Source: Longibacter salinarum (GTDB lineage Bacteria; Bacteroidota; Rhodothermia; Rhodothermales; Salinibacteraceae). Taken from it: a stretch of 64,000 bases of DNA. The stretch is from positions 620,001-684,000 of the forward strand of contig NZ_PDEQ01000001.1 of the NCBI RefSeq assembly GCF_002554795.1, read 5' to 3'. The position numbers and the translations under genes were made by a program. This document shows positions 41,525-51,943 of this stretch, one piece after another (positions within the stretch are counted from its first letter, which is position 1; each line of letters starts with the position of its first letter). The notes under the pieces were generated by a model that was not told where the DNA came from, ran no database searches, and saw only the letters and a list, made by a program, of their open reading frames with translations.

Positions 41525-42712
41525 TTACACGATGTCGACGCCGAGCGCGACACCGCCGCCTGTACCGTGGCAGATTGCGGCGATGCCCGTCTCCTGGTCC
41601 CGCTGAAGCAGGGCGTGAAGCAGCGTAACAACGATCCGCGTTCCGGATGCGCCGATCGGGTGACCCAGAGCAATCGCGCCACCGTTGACGTTGAGCTTCT
41701 CGTATGGCACGTCGAGCGCACGGTGGAACAGGATGCTGTTAATCGCGAACGCCTCGTTGTTCTCGTAGAGGTCGATGTCCGACGCGCTGCGGCCGGTTTT
41801 TTCCAGAATGGATTCCACGGCCGGGATCGGCGCTTCGGGAAAACGCCAGGATTCGCCGGCGGACCAGGAGCTCTTCGTCACCTTCGCGAGCGGAGTCAGT
41901 CCGTGGGCTTCCACGGCGTCGGCACTGGCGAGAACGACCGCGGCGGCCCCGTCGGAAATCTGGCTCGAGTTGCCGGCCGTGAGCACGCCTTCGGACTTAA
42001 ACGCGGGACGCAGGTTACCCAACCCTTCTGCCGTCGTCCCGGCGCGAATGCCCTCGTCCGACGCGAAGGTTTCCGTACCTTTCCGCGTCTTGATGTCCAT
42101 CGGAGCGATTTCTGCGTCGAACCGACCCGCTTCAGCGGCCGCGTGTGCCCGTTGCTGAGAGGTGGCTGCAATCTCGTCGAGCTGCTCACGCGTGATGCCG
42201 TGCTCTTCCGCCAGGCGCTCGGTCTGATCGCCCATCGCATCTCCACTGAACGGGTCCGACAGACCGTCACGGAACATCAGATCCTGCAGATTCCCGCCCT
42301 GCGGCGCATACGTGTACCCCCAGCGTGCCTTTGCATCGAGGTAAAATCCGGCCTGCGACATCGACTCGGTGCCTCCGGCAAGCACGAGATTTGCCTCGCC
42401 TGCCTTAATCATTGTCGCTCCGTTCAGGATCGACATCATGCTGGAGGCGCAGACCATGTCCACCGCATATCCGTCGATCGACTTCGGTATCCCCGCCTCG
42501 AACGCCGCCTGACGTGGCACGAGCTGGCCGTGCCCACCGCGGAGGACGTTGCCGAACACAAAAATATCGAGTGCGCCGCCGTCCACATCCGCGCGCTCAA
42601 GCGCCGACTTCATGGCGTGGGCGCCGAGATCCACCGGAGAGTGCTTCTTGAGCGTCCCCCCAAGGCGTCCGATGGGCGTTCGCACGGCAGAACAGAGAAA
42701 GACATCACGCAT
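41525..42712 (-). CDS. Thiolase (acetyl-CoA C-acetyltransferase family)
   Basis: The 395-residue enzyme condenses or cleaves acyl-CoA. The acylated Cys88 lies in MVCASSM, NEAFA follows in the middle, the catalytic His is in GHPIGASG, and the second active-site Cys is in CHGTGGG. The last motif reads CHGTGGG instead of the usual CIGGGQG/CVGGGMG, a small deviation that keeps the Cys. LAGGTESMS and NSSQISDGAA are typical. Direction (acetoacetyl-CoA synthesis or beta-oxidation) cannot be told from the sequence. It lies 212 bases downstream of the DUF255 gene on the same strand. An operon is possible but not strongly supported. Confidence 0.92.
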   Translation of the reverse strand: MRDVFLCSAVRTPIGRLGGTLKKHSPVDLGAHAMKSALERADVDGGALDIFVFGNVLRGGHGQLVPRQAAFEAGIPKSIDGYAVDMVCASSMMSILNGATMIKAGEANLVLAGGTESMSQAGFYLDAKARWGYTYAPQGGNLQDLMFRDGLSDPFSGDAMGDQTERLAEEHGITREQLDEIAATSQQRAHAAAEAGRFDAEIAPMDIKTRKGTETFASDEGIRAGTTAEGLGNLRPAFKSEGVLTAGNSSQISDGAAAVVLASADAVEAHGLTPLAKVTKSSWSAGESWRFPEAPIPAVESILEKTGRSASDIDLYENNEAFAINSILFHRALDVPYEKLNVNGGAIALGHPIGASGTRIVVTLLHALLQRDQETGIAAICHGTGGGVALGVDIV

Positions 42713-42924
42713 GGCAGATCAGGTTGAATCGGGAAAAGATCGGACGGTCATTGTCGACACGGGGCCGCAATCACGCACGAATAGATTCTGGAACCGCTTT
42801 CACGATGGCAAACGAATTTTTGCCAAGGGAAAACGATGCGGACCGCACGGAAAGAGGCAGGGGCACACCTCACACGAGCCCCTTGTGCCTATTAAGATGG
42901 ATCGGTGCTGGATCCGCCCAGCTG

Positions 42925-45003
42925 CTACTCGCGGAGCTGAGCGGCCAGTTCTTCGGCGGAGTGCACTGGTGCCTGACAGGCAAAGGCTTGGCAGACGTAC
43001 GCGGCCGCTCCCTTGTCAGCAGCGGTTTGCGACTCCGTGAATGGCGCCACATCGACGATGGGCGGTCGGGCCCCATTCGGTCGATGAAGCACGACCGTGC
43101 CCGGTAGATATCGCTCACGCACCACCTCGATCATTGCACGAGTGCCCGGTTCGTCGAGATCTCCTGCAATCACGATCTCGCGCGAAGGTGAGAGGGCTTC
43201 GTGGAGCCCGATGAGGAATCCTGTGAAACCGGCGGGCTGGGATTCGACTTGTTCTGCGGCCGCCGTCCGGAGTTGTTCGGCTGCCTCGTCGTACCGCGTG
43301 TCCCCCGTCATGCGGCTGAGTCGGATCAGCACATCGAGAGCCGCAGAATTGCCGCTCGGCATCGCACCATCGTAGAACTCCTTCTGCCGGACGATCAGCG
43401 CCTCGGCGTCGTCCGCTGTGAAGAAGAACCCGCCGTTCTCCTCGTCCTCGAACCGATCGATCATCGTATTGACGACATCCTTCGCGAGAGCAAGCCAACT
43501 GGCCTCGAACGTCGTTTCGTAGAGATCCAGCAGTCCCCAGGCGAGGAACACATAGTCGTCGAGGTGGCCCCGAATGGCGGTGTCGCCGTTCCGATGTCGG
43601 TGCCACAGCCGGACCGTGCCGTCCTCATCGCGATGGACCATTTCATCCCGGAGGAACGATGCCGCCTCAACCGCTGAGGCTGCAAATCGGTGACCGTCCT
43701 CCATGACGCGCGCGGCGCGCGACAGCGCTGCGACGAGCAATCCATTCCAATCGGTCAAGATTTTGTCGTCGAGGCCAGGGCGTGGTCGTTCATCTCGCGC
43801 CTCCAGTAGTGTTCGCCGTATCGGCTCCCATCGCTCACGCGCAACATCTTCGAGCGATTGCTTGAGGTGCAGGATGTTGGCGCCCGTCCTCTGTCCCGTG
43901 GACTCGTCCGCGTAATTGCCTTTCTCCCGTGCATTGAACACGTCGATGACCCACGCGGCATTCTCCTCGCCAAGTAGATCTTCCAGCTCCTTGGTCGTCC
44001 ACACGTAGAACGCTCCCTCCTCGCGTTCTCCGTCCGCGTTGAGGCTGTCTGCATCTTCAGCAGAGAAAAAGCCGCCGCCCGTCGACTGCATGTCGCGAGT
44101 GAGGTACGCGTGGATATCCGAGACCGTCTCAGCATATCGCGTGTAGCCCGTGATCTGGTACGCCTCGGTGTACGCCAGTATCATCATCGCCTGGTCGTAC
44201 AGCATTTTCTCGAAGTGCGGCAGCAGCCAGTGCCGGTCGGTCGAGTAGCGGTGGAATCCCATGCCGACGTGATCGAAGATGCCACCAAGCCGCATGTTGT
44301 CGAGGGTGGTGACGACCATTTCCAGCGCCCGATCATCGTCCGTACGATGGTAGTGTCGCAGGAGGAAAAGAAGGTTGTGCGGGGATGGAAATTTCGGCTG
44401 CGAGCCAAAACCACCTTTTACGTCGTCAAACCGGTCCGACAGGGTGTCAAACGCCTGCTGAAGTGCCTCTTCGCCTGGCATCGTGCCCTGCGACGGACGC
44501 CCGCTTGCCTCCTGGAGGGCGTCGGTCATTTTTTTCGCGTCGCTCAGAAGCTTTTCCCGGTCTTCTCGCCATAGTTCGCCCACCCGCTCGGCCAGTTCCA
44601 TGACACCCATCCGCTGCATGCGACCGTGCTTCGGCAGGTACGTAGTCGCGTAGAACGGTTGGCGGTCCGGCGTCAGGAGGACATTCAAGGGCCATCCGCC
44701 GCGGCCCGTCATCATCTGACATACGCTCATGTAAATGTTATCCACGTCCGGACGCTCCTCGCGATCGACCTTGATGGGGATAAACGTATCATTGAGCCGC
44801 TCGGCCACCTCGTCGTCCTCGAAGGACTCCTCCTCCATCACGTGGCACCAGTGACACGTGGAGTAGCCGATCGAGAGGAAAATGGGCTTGTCCTCCTCCC
44901 GCGCTTTCTTAAACGCCTCCTCTCCCCACGGATACCAGTCGACGGGGTTGTCCTTATGCTGCAGGAGATACGGACTCTGCTCGTCAGCCAGGCGATTCGC
45001 CAT
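42925..45003 (-). CDS. DUF255/YyaL-like thioredoxin-fold protein
   Basis: The 692-residue cytoplasmic protein has two parts. Residues 1-165 form a thioredoxin-like domain that starts [22 protein letters not shown] and carries [10 protein letters not shown] with Cys50 and Cys53. Residues ~170-690 form an alpha/alpha-barrel resembling N-acylglucosamine 2-epimerase or glycosidase folds ([34 protein letters not shown]). This is the SPATA20/YyaL family, found from bacteria to mammals, with a conserved sequence but no firmly established reaction. Length is typical (~690). No signal peptide is present. Confidence 0.9.
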   Translation of the reverse strand: MANRLADEQSPYLLQHKDNPVDWYPWGEEAFKKAREEDKPIFLSIGYSTCHWCHVMEEESFEDDEVAERLNDTFIPIKVDREERPDVDNIYMSVCQMMTGRGGWPLNVLLTPDRQPFYATTYLPKHGRMQRMGVMELAERVGELWREDREKLLSDAKKMTDALQEASGRPSQGTMPGEEALQQAFDTLSDRFDDVKGGFGSQPKFPSPHNLLFLLRHYHRTDDDRALEMVVTTLDNMRLGGIFDHVGMGFHRYSTDRHWLLPHFEKMLYDQAMMILAYTEAYQITGYTRYAETVSDIHAYLTRDMQSTGGGFFSAEDADSLNADGEREEGAFYVWTTKELEDLLGEENAAWVIDVFNAREKGNYADESTGQRTGANILHLKQSLEDVARERWEPIRRTLLEARDERPRPGLDDKILTDWNGLLVAALSRAARVMEDGHRFAASAVEAASFLRDEMVHRDEDGTVRLWHRHRNGDTAIRGHLDDYVFLAWGLLDLYETTFEASWLALAKDVVNTMIDRFEDEENGGFFFTADDAEALIVRQKEFYDGAMPSGNSAALDVLIRLSRMTGDTRYDEAAEQLRTAAAEQVESQPAGFTGFLIGLHEALSPSREIVIAGDLDEPGTRAMIEVVRERYLPGTVVLHRPNGARPPIVDVAPFTESQTAADKGAAAYVCQAFACQAPVHSAEELAAQLRE

Positions 45004-45197
45004 TCGATCACGACGGTCTTATTGAACGGACGCTATGCCAGGGTTGGCTACAATTTGTCAACCCTGACCACTCGCTTGTAATGTACCCGTCCCGTGTCCT
45101 CTCGTTCATGCGCGCCCGGACAAGCACCGGTCTGTTGCAGTCAAACGAGCAACGGCGGAACGGCCCTCAGGTGTCCTTCAAACGAGCGATATGCAAA

Positions 45198-46595
45198 TTA
45201 GAATCGAGCCGTGAGGCTGACCTTCGGCTGAACGGAGTCGCTGAGCCGGATGCGCCGTCCATTTGGGCCTGGGAGAGATGGGATCGTCGGCGTAATGCGC
45301 AGGTTGAGCCCCACGGTTGAACCACGCTGGCGCGCCTGCCGGGCAGCATCTCCAGCGAACACGCCGTACGTAAAGGCCGATCCCGCCAATGAGCCGAGCG
45401 CTTGGAGCATCACAGCAGTGTCCTCGGTGGCCTCCGTTGCGACCGCAATTCCGCCACCGAAAAGAGAACCAGCAACTCCGCCGAGCACAACCAGATTTCC
45501 CTGTGCCGACGTGAAGTCTCGATTCCTGACCAGGTACCGACCGAGGACGAGTCCACCCGTACCGGCCAGCGTAACAGCGAGGGACGGACCGTACTCTCCA
45601 TCGACGTCTGCTGCGGCGAGAGTCGAGCCCGAAAGGTTTGCCGCCAGAAGACCGGTTTGAAGATAAATGCGGGCATCGCCTTCTGTGTACCTGTCGCTTC
45701 GCCCGAGTTGGTGTCCGATGACGGCCCCGGTGAGGGATCCGGCAATAGATAGTCCACTCAGGAGGCGGACCGATCCACCGTCTCCGACAAAGCCGCGGGC
45801 AAGTCCGTAGCCGATCAGGTTTCCGGAAAGACCGGTGAACGAGGTCATCTCAGCATGCCCGCCGCTCCAGTCGTTCCGGCGCGCAATGGTGTAGCCGAGG
45901 AGGCTTTCGCCCGCGATCGAAAGTGCAGTTACACCTGTGGCCAGGCGCTCGTCGTCGACGTCCTCGTCGCCACTCGCGAGCAGATACAGTTGTAGGCCGT
46001 GCGCTGCTCCCTGCAGGCCGCCGTAAAACGTCATGTCGGCCTCTGCTTCCGTCGCATTGGCATTCTGGGTCAGAACGAGTGGAACGAAGAACCCGGTCGC
46101 GCCCCCGATGAGCGTAACGGAGCCTGCCGCCTCCCCATCGAGACCGAGTGCAGCACTCACGAGTCCTCCCTCCGCGAGGCCAATTAACGTCGTCGATGCA
46201 AGCAAGCCATATCGCCCGTCTTGATCCAGTCGAGGTCTGGCCTTTATCCGCTGCAGCCCACTCGTCACCTTGGCGCGAAGCGATTGAACATCGCTCGTTG
46301 AGAGGGTGCGCCGCTCGCGGACCGTGCTTTGTCCCGTGCGATAGTGTATGACAAGCTCAAACTGTCCGTCGGATAGCTCGTAGAGCGCAGCGCTTTGGAA
46401 TCCGGTTATGTCAGGAAAGAGGCCAAGCTCATGTCGAAGCTCGGCGTCGATTGTATACACGGTTCCGTTCTGGTCAACCGGGACCTGCGCCTCCTGCCCC
46501 GCTGCGTTCGGTACCGTCACGACGGCCAGGACAAGCAGGAGTACCGCGATACCGGGTGCAGTGCGAGTCGCAACATTCTCGATGGATAGGCTCAT
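45198..46595 (-). CDS. Exported glycine-rich repeat protein of unknown function
   Basis: The 465-residue protein has a signal peptide (APGIAVLLLVLAVVTVPNAAGQ). After a domain up to ~140, residues ~150-430 contain ~50-residue repeats. Each has an Asp-aromatic-Ser/Thr turn (NDWSGGHAE, DRYTEGDAR, RDFTSAQGN), then a hydrophobic glycine-rich segment with G-x-x-(A/G)-(N/S)-L-x-G. The segments could pair as glycine-zipper membrane hairpins or line a barrel. It ends in ...VSLTARF with an aromatic last residue, an outer-membrane-like end. I do not recognise the family. It lies between the DUF255 gene and a divergent region, with no operon partner. Confidence 0.65.
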   Translation of the reverse strand: MSLSIENVATRTAPGIAVLLLVLAVVTVPNAAGQEAQVPVDQNGTVYTIDAELRHELGLFPDITGFQSAALYELSDGQFELVIHYRTGQSTVRERRTLSTSDVQSLRAKVTSGLQRIKARPRLDQDGRYGLLASTTLIGLAEGGLVSAALGLDGEAAGSVTLIGGATGFFVPLVLTQNANATEAEADMTFYGGLQGAAHGLQLYLLASGDEDVDDERLATGVTALSIAGESLLGYTIARRNDWSGGHAEMTSFTGLSGNLIGYGLARGFVGDGGSVRLLSGLSIAGSLTGAVIGHQLGRSDRYTEGDARIYLQTGLLAANLSGSTLAAADVDGEYGPSLAVTLAGTGGLVLGRYLVRNRDFTSAQGNLVVLGGVAGSLFGGGIAVATEATEDTAVMLQALGSLAGSAFTYGVFAGDAARQARQRGSTVGLNLRITPTIPSLPGPNGRRIRLSDSVQPKVSLTARF

Positions 46596-46714
46596 AAACC
46601 CTGCGTCAGATGATCAGGACGACGTTCGAGTTCGCACGGCTGAAGTCGTTTGCGCGGGAAATGACTCTACACCGTTGGCGTGGCAGTTTGAACTAGAATA
46701 CATACGAACAAAAA

Positions 46715-46755
46715 ACGACCTTTCCCCGAGCCGTTTAAGCCCAGAGAAAGGTCGT
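46715..46755 (-). terminator. Terminator of the M14 peptidase gene
   Basis: ACGACCTTTC pairs with GAAAGGTCGT (10 bp) around a 21-base loop; on the minus strand the stem is followed by TTTTT. It lies ~80 bases past the stop at 46834. Confidence 0.75.
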
Positions 46756-46833
46756 GTTTCACAGCAGTTGCACCGCTCGAATCGCCGCCCACACATTGCG
46801 GCGCCGGCTCGGGCGGATTTGATTGCGCGTACG

Positions 46834-49446
46834 TTAGAGGAGTTCGCTGAAGAAGATGGCATTCAGAAACAGTCCGTTCGTGCCGTACCAGAAGGCACGG
46901 AAGTTCGGGTTGTCCATGAACATAACCACGTTTCCGCGCACCACGTCGTGAGCCTCAATCGACGCCGCGCCGTTGGCCGCTTCCGCCTGCTCTTCGCTGA
47001 TGTATCCACTGATTCGGGCCGGGGTGGCGTATGTACCTACGTTGACGCCAGGTTTCTTCGATGGCTCATAGAATCCCGTTCCAACGCGGAAGACGGCTTC
47101 GGTATCGCTATATCCGTAGGCGACGGGATGCGTGGAATCGAGCTCAACTTCGAAGATGGATCCGCCGATGCCCTGCGCACCATAAGCATTCTGGAGATCG
47201 GCATAGGACGTCCCGCGAACCAGCGAGTCTACGTCCACCTCGCGCTTCTCCATCGTCACGAGTTCGGCTTCGATCGGCCACTCCGCGGCATCCTGCAGCG
47301 TGATGAGCGTTCCGCCGTCTTGGACCCATGTCGACATTGCTTCCTTCGGCAGGCCGCTGTAGTCGCCGCCGGCAAGCACGACCGTGGTGTACTCATCCAT
47401 GTCGACATTCTCCACGCTCCCGACATCGATCATCGAGACGGGGACGTGCATTCGCTCGCTCAGGAGGTGCCACACCTCTCCGGCGTCGTACGCGCTCGCT
47501 CCACTGTAGCGGGACGATCCACCCGTGCCGGTGATGAGCGCAACCTTGGGTTTCGGCAAGATTTCGGAGCCGCGGCTCCCGAGATCGGGTCCACTCGGGG
47601 TCATCCCACCCGCGACGGCGACGATGTCGACGTGATCCGTCTCGGCAATGTCCGCGACGGCCCGGTGTACGGAGTCCGGCGAAACGCCGCGCTGCTGCAC
47701 CTGGATGACGATAGCACCCCGGTCGAAGGAGCGCGTCCCACCACCAGCAACTTGCACGCTGAATGGATCCGTCATGACGCGCGGACGAATGCCGGCATCC
47801 TGTAGACGGTAGACGGCTCGCGGCGCGTAGTAGCGTCCCCACGGCATCACGTAGGCGTAGCTGGACTGACCGCCAACAACCTCGCCACCATCGAGTGACA
47901 CAGCGTCGAGTTCGCTTCCGAGATCCGGTGTACGATCAAGCGGAGCATAGTCCACGCCGAACGCGAGTGGGAGCGTCCAGGTCGAGACATCGTAAAACAG
48001 CGAATCTGGGTATTCGGAGGTCCGCTCCATGACGGCTTTCACAAACCGTCCCTGCTCCTGATCGAGCGGAACGACGTACGCGTCGCCCGGCCGGTACGTG
48101 CGCCCGTCCTGCGTCACGGATTCGCCGAGGTCATACAGCTTGACTCGATGGCGCTGAAGTGTCTCTGCAAGGGACTGTGCACGGGAGCGGCGATCCGTAA
48201 GATCGATCACGTACGCCCGTTCTTCGGCATCGGCAAGCACGTCGTCCCGGTTCGCATAGAAATCCCGCTGGTGCGCGAGAAGATCCTTTTTCATCTCCGT
48301 CACCGCCTCCATCGTCGAGAGGGATGCGAGAAACTGATTACGCACCGTAAATGCGTAGGTCATCACGCCCTTCGACGTTTCCGTTTTCAGCGAGCGCGAC
48401 GACGCCTGCTCGAAGAGAATCCCAATCGAGCCGTTTATGTCCGGGTACGTGGACCCTTTCCCGTAATAGAAGTCATCAAAGGACTCGCGCGTATAGAAAA
48501 GCGACCCGATCCGCTTTAAGTAGTCGGCGTGGTAGGTGGCAATTTCGCCCGTGAGACGCTGATTCCGTTCCGGCGTATTGGGGTTCGTACGGCTCGGAAT
48601 GCCTGGCTGGAAGAAGTACGTGGCTTCCGGCCCCATTTCGTGATAATCGGTCAGCACCTGCGGACGCCAATCATGGAAAACGTTCAGTCGACCCTGCGAG
48701 GCGGGATGCTGTCCTGGCAGCCAGTCCCGATTCAGGTCGAACCAGTAATGATTCGTCCGCCCGCCCGGCCACGGCTGGTTGTGCTCCCGATCCTGGGGAT
48801 CTGTCGTCGCTACCTCGCCCCGGTTTCCGTTGACCCAGTCGACGAAACGGTCCCGGCCGTCCGGGTTGAACATCGGGTCGATGATCGTGACGGCGTCGTT
48901 CAGCACCCCGTCAACGGCCGACCCGTTTCCGGCAGCAAGATGATACAGCAGCAAAATCGAAGCCTCGGTGCCACTTGCTTCATCGCCGTGGATCGAGTAC
49001 CCCATCATCACAACCGCGGGCATCGACTCCAGATCACTGTCGGAGACCGACGCGGGGCTTGAGGATAGTTGTTGATTCGCCGACTTGATTTCGTCGAGGC
49101 GCCCTTGATTCTCTGGCGAGGTCACGATGGCGTGGATCAGGCGGCGTCCTTCGTAGGTGCGGCCGTGGGACTCAAGGCTCACACGGTCGCTCGCGTCGGC
49201 AACTGCCTGGAAGTAGTCCACGACCTGTGCAGGACGGGTGTGCCGTTCCCCAATCCGATGACCAATCACGTCTTGTGGCGTCGGGATGGCGTCGTCGTAC
49301 TCGGTGACGCCGGGCACGGGCGTGTCAATCGACAGCGGAACCTGTGGCTGAGCGCGAAGGCTTTGAGGCGAAGAGAGAACGAGGGCAACGAGGAGGAAAG
49401 CGAGGGCTGCAGCCGGATATCGGCCACGAAAATGCAGTGCGTGCAT
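46834..49446 (-). CDS. M14 family zinc carboxypeptidase
   Basis: The 870-residue protein has a signal peptide (AAALAFLLVALVLSSPQSLRAQ) and a secreted M14 peptidase core. Zinc ligands are His153 and Glu156 in SIHGDEASG, and His269 in DYHEMG. Asn and Arg residues in HYWFDLNRDW bind substrate, and Glu346 in FEQASS is the general base position. M14 enzymes remove C-terminal residues or, in some groups, cut peptidoglycan peptides. The large C-terminal half (residues ~400-870) includes a possible flavodoxin- or GATase-like region (PKPKVALITGTGGSSRYSGASAYDAGE) as in several Bacteroidota M14 proteins. The ATG at 49446 begins the signal peptide; the frame runs to 49584. Confidence 0.88.
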   Translation of the reverse strand: MHALHFRGRYPAAALAFLLVALVLSSPQSLRAQPQVPLSIDTPVPGVTEYDDAIPTPQDVIGHRIGERHTRPAQVVDYFQAVADASDRVSLESHGRTYEGRRLIHAIVTSPENQGRLDEIKSANQQLSSSPASVSDSDLESMPAVVMMGYSIHGDEASGTEASILLLYHLAAGNGSAVDGVLNDAVTIIDPMFNPDGRDRFVDWVNGNRGEVATTDPQDREHNQPWPGGRTNHYWFDLNRDWLPGQHPASQGRLNVFHDWRPQVLTDYHEMGPEATYFFQPGIPSRTNPNTPERNQRLTGEIATYHADYLKRIGSLFYTRESFDDFYYGKGSTYPDINGSIGILFEQASSRSLKTETSKGVMTYAFTVRNQFLASLSTMEAVTEMKKDLLAHQRDFYANRDDVLADAEERAYVIDLTDRRSRAQSLAETLQRHRVKLYDLGESVTQDGRTYRPGDAYVVPLDQEQGRFVKAVMERTSEYPDSLFYDVSTWTLPLAFGVDYAPLDRTPDLGSELDAVSLDGGEVVGGQSSYAYVMPWGRYYAPRAVYRLQDAGIRPRVMTDPFSVQVAGGGTRSFDRGAIVIQVQQRGVSPDSVHRAVADIAETDHVDIVAVAGGMTPSGPDLGSRGSEILPKPKVALITGTGGSSRYSGASAYDAGEVWHLLSERMHVPVSMIDVGSVENVDMDEYTTVVLAGGDYSGLPKEAMSTWVQDGGTLITLQDAAEWPIEAELVTMEKREVDVDSLVRGTSYADLQNAYGAQGIGGSIFEVELDSTHPVAYGYSDTEAVFRVGTGFYEPSKKPGVNVGTYATPARISGYISEEQAEAANGAASIEAHDVVRGNVVMFMDNPNFRAFWYGTNGLFLNAIFFSELL

Positions 49447-49654
49447 ACAGGTCGGGTGAGGCTCGCGAAAGGAAGAGAGTGCTTGGGTGCAGGACGTAGA
49501 TCGGTGCGCTCTATACGCAGGCGTAGATCTACGGAAAGACATTAAAGTATACGATAGACCGAATACCTTTGCATTACCGCTCACAACCTGCCGTCAGCCG
49601 TTTGCGAAATGGGCATGGTCAGCACGACGGGATCCAGGATGCAAAGAAGCCCAC

Positions 49655-51004
49655 TTACGACCGTAGACCAATGACGATGTCCATCACGTTGGTGTGCGTC
49701 GGTCCGGTCGTGAGTCGAGTCCCTGAAGCCCCATGCGCTGCGTAGCTATCGTTGTTTTCGAGCGCATTGTCTGGATCCACGCCGGCGTCCCGCATGTTCT
49801 GCGCCGTCTCTGGCGTAGCCCATGCTCCCGCTGCATCTGTTGGTCCGTCGATACCGTCGGTTCCGCCGCTCAGGAGCAGAACATCCTCGACGTGATCTTC
49901 CATCTCCAGCGCCGCCGAAAGCGCGAGCTCCTGGTTTCGTCCTCCCGTACCATCGCCGGACACCGTCACCGTCGTTTCGCCTCCCCACAGCCAAAGGCGC
50001 CGACCATTGCTCTCAGAGGTCAGGATCTCCTCGGCAAGCACGCGCCCCGTCGCCCGGGCCTCCCCGCTTAAGGAGCCATCCGACTGGGCCGTTTCGTAGC
50101 CCAGCTGTATTGCTGTCTCCGCAGCCGCTTCGAGTGCGTCGGCATTCCGGCCAATAATCTCCGTTTGTACTCTCCCCAGCGCCTCCTCACTCTTCGGCGT
50201 TTCCTGTCGGCGTCCCCTCGCCCCGGCAGCAAGATGATTCCGAACCGATTCCGGCAACTCGTGCCAGATGTCATGCTGATATGCGACCCGCATCGCATCC
50301 TCGTACGTCGACGGATCCGGTACGGTCGGACCGCTGGCGATGACAGACAGTGGATCACCCGGGACATCTGAGACGACGAGCGCCGCGATGTCCGCTCCAC
50401 AGTTCGTGGCAAGCTGCCCTCCTCCCACCCGCGTCAGATGCTTCCGCACAGCATTCACGTCATGAATAGACGCGCCGCATCGAAGTAACAGACGATAGGT
50501 TGCGCGGAGGTCCCATGCGTCCACGTCTTCGACCGGTGTGGAAACGAGCGCGGTTCCTCCTCCGGAAACGAGAACCAGAACCAGTTCATCGACCGAGGCA
50601 CGGGCGGCTTCGTCGAGGACGCGTTGACCCGCTTCCGCACTTTTCTGCGCTGCGACCGGGTGATTTCCCGTAATCACTTCGACGACCTGAGGGGCACGCT
50701 CGCTCTCTGGAAGTGAGTTCGGGTAGCCCGGCGGCACCACGGCAACCCCACCGAGAACCCGCACGTCCTGCTCCTCGCACATCGTTTCCGCCGCTCCGGC
50801 CATCGCCATTGCAGCCTTGCCGAAGGCGATTACTCGCACGCCGTCATATGTCTCAAGACTGCGCGGCGCAACCGGGCTTAAATCCAATTCGCGAAACAAC
50901 GTCGAGGCCGAAACTCGATCGACAGCAGAATGAAAGATCGACAACGCGTCCTTGAGCCGTTCCCTGTCGCCGGATGCGTGTCCGGCCGTTTTTCGATCCA
51001 TCAT
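49655..51004 (-). CDS. Glycerate 2-kinase (DUF4147/MOFRL family)
   Basis: The 449-residue protein matches the class of glycerate kinases called GckA/TtuD. The N-terminal DUF4147 domain has VIAFGKAAMAMAGAAE, VITGNHPVAAQKSAEAG and LVLVLVSGGGTALVSTPV. The C-terminal MOFRL domain has LWLWGGETTVTVSGDGTGGRNQELALSAA and LLSGGTDGIDGPTDAAGA. These enzymes phosphorylate D-glycerate to 2-phosphoglycerate, feeding glycolysis or serine-cycle intermediates. Length matches the family (~420-450). It is the only gene on its strand between M14 and the thiE region; its start faces thiE divergently at ~190 bases. Confidence 0.9.
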   Translation of the reverse strand: MMDRKTAGHASGDRERLKDALSIFHSAVDRVSASTLFRELDLSPVAPRSLETYDGVRVIAFGKAAMAMAGAAETMCEEQDVRVLGGVAVVPPGYPNSLPESERAPQVVEVITGNHPVAAQKSAEAGQRVLDEAARASVDELVLVLVSGGGTALVSTPVEDVDAWDLRATYRLLLRCGASIHDVNAVRKHLTRVGGGQLATNCGADIAALVVSDVPGDPLSVIASGPTVPDPSTYEDAMRVAYQHDIWHELPESVRNHLAAGARGRRQETPKSEEALGRVQTEIIGRNADALEAAAETAIQLGYETAQSDGSLSGEARATGRVLAEEILTSESNGRRLWLWGGETTVTVSGDGTGGRNQELALSAALEMEDHVEDVLLLSGGTDGIDGPTDAAGAWATPETAQNMRDAGVDPDNALENNDSYAAHGASGTRLTTGPTHTNVMDIVIGLRS

Positions 51005-51196
51005 GACGGAGTTTTCTTATCAATCAACGAATGAAATGTGCGATTTTCCGGTGCGGGTCAGCACGCGCAATGAATCGCTAGCGTCGTATTCGCATGGCCC
51101 CTACCGGGGGACCGGAAACCGCATCGTTCAGCAGTCATAGACGGACCGAACGTTTCTTAACCTGTCTTCTCTTATTTTCTGCCCGACGCAACCGTT

Positions 51197-51943
51197 ATGG
51201 CCACATCTAGCGATGGCGACGCCTCTTCCAACCACGACGAGCCTGTAGACGCCCCAGACGAGGCGTCCGACAGCGCCCCCGAGGAGTCGACTGCCGCTGG
51301 GATGCCCGTTCGTATCGGCCGGCTCCATGTGCTCACCGACTTCAAGCTGCAGCAGGAGAAGTCACATGCTGAACTCGCTCGACTCGCACTCCGTGGCGGA
51401 GCGGACACGATTCAGTTCAGGCAAAAGCACGGTGGAATTCGCAATATTCTTTCGCAGGCTCGGGTCACGCAAGATGTCTGTCGCGATGCGTCGATGCCCA
51501 TGATTGTCGATGACCGCGTCGATGTTGCCCAGGCTGTTGGCGCAGCGGGAGTGCATCTCGGACAGGAGGATTTCCCGATCAAGGACGCGCGCCGTCTGCT
51601 TGGTGAAGACGCTATTATCGGTGCCACGGCAAACAAGGTATCCGAAGCCGTCACGGCGTACAAGGAAGGCGCAACATACATCGGCTTCGGCCCTGTCTTC
51701 GAGACGCAGAGCAAGCGAAACCCGGGGTCAACCGTCGGACTCGAGCTCCTTCAGGACGCGTGCGAGGCCGTTCCTATTCCCGTCATCGCGATCGGTGGAA
51801 TCACGCATGATCGCGTCCGCCCCACACTCGATGCTGGAGCCTACGGGATTGCGGTTCTTTCGTCCATTGCCACGTCGAAGAATCCCGAGCGCGCCGCTGC
51901 CCGCTTCCGTGCGGCGATCGACGGGGCACTACGAACATCCTAA
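51197..51943 (+). CDS. thiE: Thiamine-phosphate synthase
   Basis: This 248-residue TIM barrel joins HMP-PP and thiazole phosphate to make thiamine phosphate. Markers are LHVLTDFKL at the first strand, GGADTIQFRQK with the pyrophosphate-binding residues, MIVDDRVDVAQAVGAAGVHLGQEDF, TYIGFGPVFETQSKRN, and PVIAIGGITHDRVRPTLDAGAYGIAVLS. The first ~36 residues are acidic and Ser-rich, an extension unlike E. coli ThiE. No other thiamine gene is adjacent, and no TPP riboswitch-like element was noticed upstream. Its end overlaps the end of hemD by four bases on the opposite strand. Confidence 0.92.
   Translation: MATSSDGDASSNHDEPVDAPDEASDSAPEESTAAGMPVRIGRLHVLTDFKLQQEKSHAELARLALRGGADTIQFRQKHGGIRNILSQARVTQDVCRDASMPMIVDDRVDVAQAVGAAGVHLGQEDFPIKDARRLLGEDAIIGATANKVSEAVTAYKEGATYIGFGPVFETQSKRNPGSTVGLELLQDACEAVPIPVIAIGGITHDRVRPTLDAGAYGIAVLSSIATSKNPERAAARFRAAIDGALRTS

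Noticed and set aside
41567-42727. 386-codon plus-strand frame opposite the thiolase
   Set aside because: The thiolase has all catalytic motifs on the minus strand, so this is a shadow.
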